DNA of 64,000 bases from Rhexocercosporidium sp. MPI-PUGE-AT-0058 (taxonomy: Eukaryota > Ascomycota > Leotiomycetes > Helotiales): contig JAGTJL010000021.1 in assembly GCA_020746875.1 (NCBI GenBank), positions 1,054,001 to 1,118,000 of the forward strand. Direction: 5' to 3'. The position numbers and the translations under genes are program-made. Positions 20,082-31,058 of this stretch are shown here, in pieces. The number at the start of each line of letters is the position of its first letter. Position 1 is the first letter of the stretch. The notes beneath the pieces were generated by a model. It did not search any database and had not been told where the DNA came from. It was given only the letters and a program-made list of their open reading frames with translations.

Positions 20082-22886
20082 AGAGGATGTGTGTGGGATA
20101 GAGAGTGGGTGATGGTATGTTTGGACTTGCGTGGCGTTGGTTTGGTTAGGGTGGCTTGCGTAGGGAATTTTCATATTGCGTTATTACAGACTGGTGAATG
20201 GTTTTTCGTTCTGGACTCGACTGGACCTTTTCCATACTTTGCGTCGAATTGAGACAGACATCTTTGCTTTGGTATGTTGTATGCCGTTTGTCCCTTTCCG
20301 GAAGTTTGGTATGGCCAGCACATCACTTTGTTGTGGAAAAATGTTCCGAAAGTTCTGGGATATTGGTATGAGAAAGTTGATAGTTCTAGAACTACCTGTA
20401 TTTTTAGATGGGGCTTTTACGCTTTACAGACGCTTGGTAGATTTCTGGCCAAGTGGAGAACGAGTCCGGTCAAGACTGGATCATGGTGCTGGAGCTAGAT
20501 TTGTAGCCACGACTGCAACCCCTTCTACTTTGATCTTCTCACTCATGACAGTTGGCTGGCATTTCATTTAACTCCTCTCCTCAAACCTCCATGCTCTCCC
20601 CAAAGACATTCCCTGAGACATCCACCTACACAACATGCCTACTCATGGCCCATATTCCCTATTCTTTAGGCATTTCTCTGATCACCCCGCTCATAATTCA
20701 GATCCCACAAGGGAGTGCAGAAGATCTACCAGCCATTCATGGTTTCTTAAACGTGCTGAGGCTTTTGCGCCGTTAGTCCTGCACTTTCCGCACTTGGATA
20801 GAACTCGTCCGAGTCTTTAATCTAAGAAACTCAAGTGTGTATTTTTCTCGTCTCAGTATTGCGAGTTGCCTTCTACCACTATAGGACTTTGACGTCCAAA
20901 CCCTCTTTTCCTCTCCACTTCTCTCATTACATCAAATATCCCTGTAACGCAATCTCCGACTTTCTCTTTCAACCTTCTCACCGCTTCTCTAAAGTGAACG
21001 TCAACAGTCTTCGCATTTGCGCTCAGCACCTGCTCAGATTTCAGACCCCATAGTCGTCGTCACCCCTCACGTATCTCTTCCCCATCTCCGCGTGGCACTG
21101 TGGCCAAGCACACATACTTCCCTCCCTGAAACTCCTCAGATCTGCAATTAGGACGAGCTAATTCCATTATCTCGTACGAAAAAGCTACAGACATCAACTA
21201 CTTAGTCCTCCACAGTCCATTCAAGTCAAAACTTACAGCGACGTCCTCTTCTTCGATTTTTCCAACACTACTTCTTTCAGACACAGTAATTGAAGACAAC
21301 GAGGAAGCCAAAAGCCTTTCCGGAATTCCCCAGTCCCCTCGGTGTCGAAAATTCGAACCTATACGCTGCTCTCCAAAACCAGAACATGTTCTCTCAAATA
21401 TTACGCCTCGGGTATCCATGACCCCTCCTCTTCTTCGTCTTGGTATTCTCCCAGCAACAACACTCGATATCAATATGTCATGTCATGCCATGCTAACCAC
21501 GCCTCCAAAGGTGAAAGCATAGCCAACATCCTCCCAGCTTAGCAAAAGAAGAATGAAATGACAACATGCACCACTTACACAAAGCCTACTCAGTATTAAA
21601 GGCAAAGGCAAAGGCAAAGGCAAAGGAAAAGGCAAAAGGCAAAGACAAAGAAAAAGCATGAAAGCAAGACCAAAAACCGAATCACCATCTAATGAACACA
21701 CCCCACTCTCAGGATTGAGAATCCAATACAAATCAAATCTAGTCTACTCTAATATAATCTTCAATATACATTTCTTTTCCCGGTAGTTCAACACATGCCA
21801 CGCGTATTCCTCACTTTGAGACCGAATATAAAGTCCTGATCGATCCTCTTGGCTGTGCTATGCTAGGCTAGGCTAAGCTTCTCGGTATCTATTATCCATC
21901 TACAGTACCTACTCAACTGCGTTGTATGTACTGTAACGTGAGATCTCATGTTGCGAGTACATGCATAGGGGATTGATAAGTGAGGTAGTTGGCTTGTAGG
22001 TAGGTAGGTAGGTATTCATCGATCCCTTATCCCATCCCATCCCATGCCTTCCTCAACAAAACCAAACCCAAACAGATAAGACCCAAGCCACGCCAATCCA
22101 TCGGAAATTCAAAGAAAAAAGAGCTATCCCCCCCCCAAAAAGAAAAAAGGATCAAGTAAGTTAGAATAACTACCATATCTCCCCCCCACCACCACCAACA
22201 ACAGCAGCCCTCCGTGAGATCTTGCTGTGTGTAGAAGGATACCAAGCGGGCCTGTCGATCTGCTTTGAAATGTCCTGTTTTGTAGCGAGGTTGTTTATTC
22301 AAATGATTTCTTCCTGTTGATACACCTTCCCTCCCTTCCTCCTCCCTGCCTCCCCCCTCTCTCTCTTCAAAGCCAAACACCCCCCCGCCCCCCACCCAAC
22401 CAGAATGACTTTGTCATTTCGTGGAGGTCGAATCCTCGAATCCATCCATCTGTCATGCTATTTGATATCCTCCCTGACAAGAGCAAGAAATTGAACATCC
22501 ACTTCTCTCATCTTTCCCATCGTGGGATTGCAATTGCCTTTGCTCGTCTTATTTTCCCTTGTATCACTCACTGCTTCCCGAGGAAAGGTAGCGAACTACA
22601 CCTTCCACGTATCTATCTGTTGTAACTTGGGAAAGAGACGCGACGACAGCGGAATGGGCTCTCCACCTACCGGAGGAATTCGTGCAAGACTGACTGTTGG
22701 AAGAGCAGCAAGGTGGAGGGACAGCGCATCACCACATCACAAAGTCACTACCAGAAAAGAAGTACCGGTCAAGTCAAGTCGAATTTCCATCAACTACTCA
22801 ACCACACCTTTACGCGCAACGGTATTATTCACCGCACGTAACTTCATATCCCTTAGCCATCAAAGCATCCCATCCTATTCCCATCA
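20082..22886. other. 2.8-kb gene-poor region
   Basis: Between DID2 and the first zinc-finger membrane gene. It contains a GGCAAA-type repeat (21598-21655), GGTA and CCCAT runs near 21995-22050, and C-tracts near 22128, 22180 and 22378. Several open frames of 60-160 codons overlap each other on both strands with no recognisable domain. Confidence 0.55.
21598..21655. repeat. Hexanucleotide repeat (GGCAAA)n
   Basis: About nine imperfect units of GGCAAA on the + strand, ending in AAAGACAAAGAAAAAG. Confidence 0.75.
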
Positions 22887-25800
22887 CTACACCGTAACAA
22901 TAGGACTCAAATCCATCATCATCCCTAACATTCCCTTGGTATTCGCACATCCATCTTCCCTATCGACGTCCCCATTTGACGTCATAAGTTTCTCCGAGGC
23001 CATCTGTACTTGAGTGCCAGTGAGGAGATGGAACAATGTCGCACCTCCACAGAGGAGGTTCGACTCGGTTGGGATGGGGAGTTGTGTCGCCATGACGGCA
23101 CATAGGGCTAGCTTCGCAGTGGTGAAGACATCGTTGCCGATCCATTCGTTGCAACTTTCTCTCAAGGAGGCGAGGTACTGAACGCTTTGAGCGAACACGA
23201 AGGTGGCGAGCGAAAATGCCAAGGACGAAGTGAAAACCTGTGGTCTGGTTAGCTAAGGGACAACAGTGTGGGGAGTGGCAAGGCTTACCATCGAGCAAAA
23301 GAACATGGAGCCAAGAATAGTAAGTACAACCAAAAGTGACATCGAGCTCGACGACACGACAGATTCCCGGACGGCGACAGTAGTCTGGAGAATTGCACTC
23401 CTGGAAGAGAACTCTTCGGGACTATCCACATACTGCGCAATTGACGAAGTCTGGGTACGATCCACCAGTTGGAGGTCGTTGTGTTGCGACAAGATCCCAG
23501 CGTAAGTTAGAACACTGGAATGGTCATCTGAAACACCGTCAGTCCGAACCGATAGAACATCTTGCGGAGATGTCCCGTTGGTACGTGGACTATCCAGACG
23601 ACCGTTCTGGTATTGGGCGTCCTTAATCGTGATCGAATAGACGGGTGCATTGCGGGTGATTGTCAATCTCATCGTCTCGGATTCACTCTCTGACATTGGC
23701 CACGAATGGAAGTCGTTGATGTCCGATACACTTCTGAGATTCTCGAAAGCGTAATCTTCACGAAGAACATTGACCTGTTGGCCGTTGTTTTCTTGCCGCT
23801 TCGCGGTACTCTCAGTCCACATGCCCATACCAGATACAAGTGAACTTTGAGGCATTCCTTGACCGGGAGAGGGGAAGAGTTGGAGGTTGCGGCCCGAGGT
23901 CAATGTCTGCGTATTCGCAGTAGCATGGGTGCCAGTATTCTGGGCCTGGACCGTGTTGATCGTAGCACAAAGTGAGCGGACCAGTCTGCGAGCCTCCACT
24001 TGACATTGTCTCAAGAACTCTGAATGGAAATCTGGATCTAATGTCGTGAGAAGTGGATTTGTCAATGCCCCGGTAGAGGCAGTTGAACCAAGTTGAGCGG
24101 ACAAGTTCTCAAGTTGTGACTGGAATGCCTTAGCTTCCGCGACAATGGATTCTGGAACGGTGGTCTGGCATGATTGCAAGGCATTCGCAACCGATCTCAG
24201 TCGTTGAAGGTCCTTGCCCAAGCCAGTATATTCTGATCGTGACGACTGTATTGTTTGTAAGGTTTCTGATACTTGTCGACAGCTGTCAGAGAGGCTGCGA
24301 AGTACGGTCGCAGTGGGTGATGGTCGTTGTCTAGAAGAGAGTAGTGGGATATCAAGAATGTCAGAAGGATCAACTGAGATCCCGGAACCGGAATGGAAGC
24401 GTAGGGCTGGCTCGGCCGAACCATTATTGATGTTCAATGTCGTGGCTCGGTTTTGAACATGGACATCAGTGTGGCTGTTCGCAATGACAGCTCGACTATC
24501 CCTACTACTTGATATCGTTGCTAGATCTTGGACATTGACATCAGCATTCGCATTGGCGTCTCGACTGCTCCTACTGCTCAGTGAGCTCCTACTGCTACTA
24601 ACCCGCTCCTTTGGTATGGAGGATGGGCCAGTTAAGAATTGGTCGGTGCGGCCAGGGGAATCGCCGGTCATCGTCGATTCAAGGACGCTCCAGTCGGAGG
24701 TTGATGAGAGCAGCCCGTTGTCGCCCGTTTGTTGGGAGATCGAGTATTCCGACCAGCCCATTGGTGAATTGCCTAGCTGAACAGAGTCTTGACTTGAGCC
24801 TGACGGGTGAGGTCGACTGTGAGATACTGGCATGTATTGATCCAGGTCATGTGATTCTCCTGGTGTATTATAGGAATCGGTCATCAGTGGTATGTCAGTG
24901 TAGTTCTGTTGGCTGCTAGCTTGAGAGTATGGTTGTTGCGGGTAGAAGGAATGTCCAAGTTGTTGATCGACATTGAAATCGTTACCATTGAATGGTTGCT
25001 GGTAGAAAGAAAAGTCGTTCTGGACAGGGAACTCTGCATTGAAATCCATGTCGTTGGTGATGTCGAAGTTGAACTGTCCGAGATCAGCTTGAGATAATTC
25101 TGGATTCCACGAGGCGTCCTCTGGGAAGAGGATGAAATCGTCTATGGCATTCGAGGGTGTGAATGCTGCCGTGCTCTGCGATGCTTGGGTGGATTGTCTG
25201 GTCAGGTCTGGGGCGGTGGATCCTGGACTACTTTCATACTGCGGACTTATGCGAGCCGAGGCGGAGGAAGATTGAGTGGTGGAAGTGGAAGCTGGGGACA
25301 TGTCGTTGTGTGACCTTCTGTGAGAAGGATCGCACTGGATGTCCAATTAGCTCGCGTATTCTACTGTCCTGAAGCGATCTCAGGACATGACTTACTCTGA
25401 TCTTCTTCCGCTTGCAAGCATCACATGCCTTCATGATCCGCATCAAGTGCGCATGTTCTCTCTGCTCCTTGGTCTTGGTGCCTCTGCCAGCTGTGGTTGT
25501 GACATCGATTCCATCCTTGGTCATGATGGAGAAACCTGGCAAACGAGCCTCGTCGACCTTGGCCTTCTTGGTGTCCTTCTTTGTGGACTTCTTGGTGACA
25601 CGAGCAGAGCCCAGTGTACGTGTAGGAGGAGTCATGCTTGGGATGCTGAAGGATCCATAGCCAGAATCGCCGAAAGTGGCAGAAGATCCTGGGGATGGGG
25701 TGAAGATTGAGGGAGAGAAGCCAGATGACTGGGATTCGATTGGGGATTGCTCGAAGGTATCGAGGAAGGGGAAGACCTCATACTGTAAGAATGAGGTCAG

Positions 25801-26157
25801 CTATGGTCCTTACAAAGGTTCGGGATTTTGAAAGGGAGCAAGTCCAACATACAGTCTTGGTCAGGGCGCCGGTATTCAAGTCGACGGTAGCAAGATTGAA
25901 GAAGTCGACCGTAACGACAGAGAGCTTATCTTGCTTGGATCCATTGCCAACGACTGCACCAAAAGTAAGCATGTTTCATTCCAATCTACCTAGCTTTCAT
26001 CCAGGAGAATTGCAAACACGGGTAGGCAAACACTTTACGTACCGTAGGCATTGACGAGATCCTCAAGCTCCTTGGAACCCAAAGCAGGTTGGAATTGCAA
26101 AGGAGCGCCCAGGAAAGGCTGGGTGATGGTGAAAGAGGTACGATTTGTGGAAGCCAT
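22887..26157 (-). CDS. Putative membrane-tethered zinc-finger regulator A (CX2CX6CX3H)
   Basis: Five exons: 26157-26043, 25953-25853, 25782-25396, 25334-23289 and 23237-22887, with introns of 89, 70, 61 and 51 nt; the frame closes at exactly 1000 codons (999 aa). The start MASTNRTSFTITQPFLGAPLQFQPALGS-type region and the later KTKEQREHAHLMRIMKACDACKRKKIR are typical of a fungal zinc-cluster-like family. The zinc motif is C192-x2-C195-x6-C202-x3-H206: the first half of a Zn2Cys6 cluster with a His, and no second half. The third intron falls exactly before C202. Residues about 210-860 are Ser/Gln/Asp-rich, including a long acidic stretch. From about 866 there are two close hydrophobic segments (SLLVVLTILGSMFFCSMVF and SSLAFSLATFVFA) and weaker ones after. 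DNA binding and membrane anchoring are inferred, not shown. Confidence 0.75.
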
Positions 26158-27610
26158 TGCAAATAGGTTGTTTGGTGGTGGTGGTAGTGGTAGTGGTAGT
26201 ATTTTGGTGGGGGTGGGACGTTGGTGGGAGAGCGATGCGATTGCGATTGCGAAAGTGCGGTGCTTAATTTGCTGGGCACGGGGATGAAAGAAGAGTGACG
26301 GGGTCAAGTCAGTTCTCTTTTGACCTGGCGACGAGGTCTAGGTCTAGGTCTAGGTCTAGCTCGTGCAATTGCAATTGCAACTCCAGTTCAGTCAATCAGT
26401 GAGTATGGGGGGAAATGATAATGGAAGAGAAGAGAAAAGAAAGGTTGGTGCCTCGAGGAAACGGCTGACTCTAATACCAACTAACGTTCACTGCCCTCTC
26501 CTACTGCGCACCGCAAACGAGCAGCAACAGCCATCGGCGAGGATCTTTTAGGAATAGCGCCAAGTGCGCGAAAAGGCCAATCAGAGGCGGCCCTCACACC
26601 CTTGTGCCTGGGTTCGCTGCGCTCCAGATCAAGTCCCTGCACGCGCCTGCAGTCGGCGAGCTGGAAAGGGTCTAGTGATGACTCCCCCGTCTTGAAAATG
26701 CTCCCACGACGATTCGCTGCAAGTCTTTCCGAACAGGCAGGATGGATAGTAGTATCGAGAGTACTTTGGAGGAAGAGACCTGTGGGATGCATGACGGAAA
26801 GATTCACCATTCTGATTGGCCAATCCTGCCTCCTCTATGACTCTTGGGCACTACTTGAAAGGGGGCCTCTGAGGAGATGGGCAGATACCATTTTATAGAC
26901 AAGATGGGGGAATGGAAGGGCAGAGGGCGGAGACCACCACCATCTGCGGCAAGGAATTAGCTCGCTCGCTCGCTCGACTGGGTGTGGTGGTGTGGCTGAT
27001 GCCGTGCATGCATGTATGTCATCCCATGCCATTCATCCAGTGAGAGGGGAGTTCCTCTTTCTGACTCACTCGTCATTTGGACTTTTTCGACGTCTAGGAC
27101 TTCGAGGACTTCGTGCTCATTTGAGGCCGTATTTCGATGAGGGTGGGTGATGTGACTTATTCTGTGTATCTCGTTTTTGTTGTACCCTACTCAGCACTGG
27201 ACCATGTACTTCACACCTACGCCTAACAAAGCCAATCGGTTTCAACAGATAGAATGGTATAAAACTCCCCTCCCCTCCTCTCCTCTCCCCTCCCCTCCTA
27301 TCCCCCTGCCCCCTCTCATGTGTCCTAACCGCAACGATCCCCTTCCACATCCCTTGTCACCTCTTCTACAGTAGAAGGGAAGTGCAGGTAACGATACACA
27401 TGAACATGACTCTAGATGCTGTACTGTTTCCCCAGCCCGCTAAACCCAACTCCCCGAACCCCACATGCCAAGACGAAACCCAAGAAGGAAGCAACAAAGC
27501 AATGTACATATCTGACCCCCGTAGATTGTATAGCTCAAAAATGCAAAGTCGTAAAGAGCGTGAGACATCATCCACCAGTTCGTTCGTCATAAGGAGCGTG
27601 TATCATGATC
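26158..27610. promoter_or_regulatory. Upstream region of zinc-finger gene A
   Basis: 1.45 kb between two co-directional minus-strand genes. It has four GGTCTA units (26335-26358) followed by CAATTG repeats, and a long pyrimidine-rich tract at about 27266-27315. No credible ORF. Confidence 0.55.
26335..26358. repeat. (GGTCTA)4 microsatellite
   Basis: Four exact units about 180 bp upstream of the start codon of zinc-finger gene A. Confidence 0.85.
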
Positions 27611-29688
27611 TTAATCCCAATCCCAATCATAAATCATCATGATGGCTGGCGTGCGTAAAATGGCGTTACGAAAACCCCCCCCAAGAAGAAAAGTGACAGG
27701 TGCCGTCCGTCCACATCTCACATGCAAAGACCCATTACAGAAATCATAGCGGGAATATCGAGGAATCTGAGACTGGTACATGTTAGCATAATGCTCAAAG
27801 AAAATATCAAACTTGTCAATACCAAGAAAGGCAAGACTTACACATCTCATCCGCCGCCCCCTCTGAGCCGCCAACTGCTTGGCAGAGAAGAACATCCCAA
27901 AACTGCTCACCATACCAAAGAAGCCCAACAGTTGGACATGCGCACGTAACTCCCCCGCTACACGCGGGAGAGCCGCTCGAGCTCGAGTGAGTATCCAATC
28001 GTGCGAGAAGCTTAAAATGACAGTTGCCAAGAGCAGCAAGAGGAGGAAGATGACGTGCTTGTGGTGATGTCGAGGAGGGTCTTGGATCTTGCCGTAGAAG
28101 ATGCGTGCTGAGAAATGGCTGTGAGATAAAGCCATCTGGCGCGCGTTGTTGAACATGTTCCCTTGGAAGTGGTTCGTGCTATAGCTCGAGTGATTCGAGG
28201 GCTGATACTCATACTGCGAGCCACCAAAGTTCCGGCCCTGGAAGTCAAAGTTGTCGGTATTGGTGTTTGTGTAGCCGCCGAAATTGCCACTGTTCAAGTC
28301 CTGATCCCATTGGTCCATGTTGGAGGTTGTGTACGTGGAAGAGAAGAGCGTCGTGGGGGTCCAGTTGGCTATATCTTGTGCGTCTGGGGCGTGTCGCTGG
28401 AAGGTCGGGGTGCGGATGAAGTTCCCGTAGATCCAGATCTCGATGCTTCCTATTGAGTGGCAGTTCGAACAAGGTCCAATAATGTCGTTGTTGAGATGCG
28501 TGCACGTCAAGCATACGAAGCGGTGTGCTGGGCTGATCCTATTGAATGCGAAATGGGTATACTGAAAATGGTTCTGCAAGTCCTCAACGTTGTCAAAAGC
28601 ATCAAGACAAAGCCCATCCAGATGCTGACAGTGGAATAGACCATTCCGTTGCGCGCCCAGGACGAGCATCTGTCCGTCTTGGTATGAGGTGTAGGGATTG
28701 GGTCCGAATTCAGGCATGTTAGGGGCGGAGAGCGAACGGGGAGCTGGTGATGGAATATCGAGACTTATTTCCCCATAGGCCACACCTCCAGGCGATTGGA
28801 TATCGAGCTGGCTTGTATCCACATTTTCCAGCGTTGCGTTCAGATCGCCTCCGATACCTCCAATACCCATCAAAGTATCGCTTTGTGAGAACCCCGCTTC
28901 AGTTTTCGGCCATGCATGTACGGACGTAGCAGTCTGTTGTGACGAGCTTGAGATAGACGAGCCCGAGTTATTGTCAAGCTTCGGGCGTTGTGCTGCGAGT
29001 CGCTGCTGCCGGAGTGTTTCGAGGACGTCGATATCGTGGTGTTCTAGGGGGCACTTCTTTCTGTTAGACTCTGAACCCATTCATGTAGGACTTGAAAGCC
29101 TACCTTGACTCTCCGACTACGACAGACCCAGCAAGACCCCAGGTGACGGACCAATGCAGCTTTCGCCCGTGCTACAGGAGAAAGCCTCTTCCTCTGTCGG
29201 TGCTTGACCTTCTTGCCGTCAAAAGACCTTAATTCACCCTCATTCTTTACCGCCGCTAATGTTGGTTCGTCTTCATCCTCAAACGAGACGACCGATGATA
29301 AATCGGTAATGGCATCGTAGGCAGAGGTAGCTATGCTGTATTTCGAGGAAGTGAAGGAAGCCACCGAGTGAGCGGTTGGAGGTCCAGGTACGGTGAGATG
29401 GTAGCCGCCACGATGGCTGGCAGTGGACTGAGGTTCTATCTGACTGGTTTCGACCTTCTCTTTCAGCTGCGCCTCGCAGTACTGGATATAGAGGTCCAAA
29501 GCTCTTGCTTCTTTCTCCTTCGGTATAGGCAGAGGGTATATGGGGTATGGTTGGGAGGGCGGGGTAGCCTGCTGGATGGCTGGCGGGGTCGTATGGTTGG
29601 CAGTTCTGATGGAAAGTGACATGCGATGTTTAGATCGCGGTGTCTGGCTCGTGCCATGCCGGCGCGAAGGTCTGTCTCTGGCATCCAT
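27611..29688 (-). CDS. Putative membrane-tethered zinc-finger regulator B (CX2CX6CX3H)
   Basis: Three exons: 29688-29104, 29053-27842 and 27772-27611, with introns of 50 and 69 nt; the product is 652 aa. The zinc motif is C186-x2-C189-x6-C196-x3-H200 (SCWVCRSRRVKCPLEHH), again with the intron immediately before the third Cys; the acceptor AAG|TGC was chosen to keep that motif. The middle has a C2H2-like unit (about 345-375, FHCQHLDGLC...LQNHFQYTH) and a CX2C...CX2C ribbon (FVCLTC...GPCSNC). Near the C-terminus are two hydrophobic helices (about 529-549, HVIFLLLLLLATVILSF; about 567-588, VQLLGFFGMVSSFGMFF). The last exon is less certain, since a second acceptor lies six bases further on. The gene is co-directional with gene A. 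Confidence 0.72.
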
Positions 29689-31058
29689 GGTTGAAGGAAG
29701 GAAAGAACGAAAGAAAATACTTGGTGGGTGAGGGAAGACTCGAGGCTGACAATTGCTCTGGTTGGCGGGCTCGATGTCAGGCGGCATCCATCGACACGGG
29801 GCAGTGGACAGTAGGATGTGCAACGACGGCCGGCCCTGAGCCTCTTCTTGTACGGAATGAGAAAATGAAAAGGTTGGAAGAGAGTTGACGAATGTCAAGT
29901 GGAATGAACAATAAAGATCTGACCTACCTGTGCGAAGGCGAGATACGTGTATATATCGAGGAGAAGTAGGCGCAGGGCTCCGCCGTGAGGCAGAAAAGGC
30001 AGAGGCAGATCTTGATGGCGCACGCCGCCCGACGTCAACCGACCCAACGCCAGGGCAGCATTTCGGTGTCGAAATGAGGGCGACACGTATCGCAAAGCTG
30101 TCGTGACGGGGGCTCTGATTAAGCGGTGGAAAGGTGTCCGTAGCCTGCGCGCGACTGCATAACTGGGTTGAACTGGTTGCGCTCAGTCATCGAATGCACT
30201 TTTGGATTGATGGATTGATTGTTTGATTGATCTCGGAAGGCTTGGATTGGAGAGATCCAGATTGCGACGAGGCGCGAAATGCGGCTGGCTGCTGGAAGCT
30301 GGCAAGTGGGGCAGGCAGTGGGCAGTGGGCAGCGGGCAGTGCAGTGAAGCGAGAAATTCGATCCGGATCGTGGCTGAGGCGGCAGACCATCGACCAGACG
30401 ACACCAAATTATTGCCCAGAGCAGAATTGAATTCGCACGCAACCAATACTCTGACCTCATCGTGCCAGTCCCCTGGGTGGCGAAGCAGAGCAGAGCAAAG
30501 CAAAGCTTCGAACCCCCCGAGAATACACGACTACAAAAGGACAGTAAGTTGCTTGTTTCAGAGCCGTAAGGCTGCGTGATTAGGAAAGTGCAAAGTGCAA
30601 AGGGAAGTGCAATGTACTCCGTAGTGGGGTGGGAACTGCAAACATCCCTAACCATATCCCGTATCGTCCTATTAGCGCCCGCTGCCCTTTCGCCTTTCGC
30701 CCTTTGCCTGCCCATGATACATCATACGTATACGTACGTATCCCTTCTTTCCGATTCCCAGTCAGCCTCATTCAAGGCCTCCCACGTACATGAATCACGA
30801 TCAATTGCGTCAGTCTCATCTCATTCTCGGAAGTGGAAGTGAAGTAATTGAGATGGCGAGTCGTAGGGGAAAAGCCTCGTGGCTTCGGAAGGAGAAATAT
30901 ATATATATCAAAGGCTTAACGCAATAGTGAGGAAAAACTGGAAGTGGCTGCGTGACGTCAATTCAGTAGAAGTAAGTGTTTCACACATGACGAGAAGATG
31001 ATGCAGAATGCGTCTTGATAGCACTGCGAGCTCTGTGTAGCATTGATGGCTCTCTACT
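29689..31058. promoter_or_regulatory. Upstream region of zinc-finger gene B
   Basis: 1.37 kb between co-directional genes. It has GCAGTGGGCA repeats near 30305-30345 and short TA repeats at 30897-30908. A 198-codon minus-strand open frame (30119-30715) is low-complexity and not called. Confidence 0.5.

Noticed and set aside
22400..22450. GGTCGAATCCTC resembling a tRNA B-box
   Set aside because: No matching A-box or cloverleaf stem could be found upstream.
26335..26358. (GGTCTA)4 as an internal telomere-like repeat
   Set aside because: The unit differs from TTAGGG and only four copies are present; called a simple microsatellite.
30119..30715. 198-codon minus-strand frame upstream of zinc-finger gene B
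   Set aside because: Overlaps GCAGTGGGCA repeats, is low-complexity, and other frames are equally open there.
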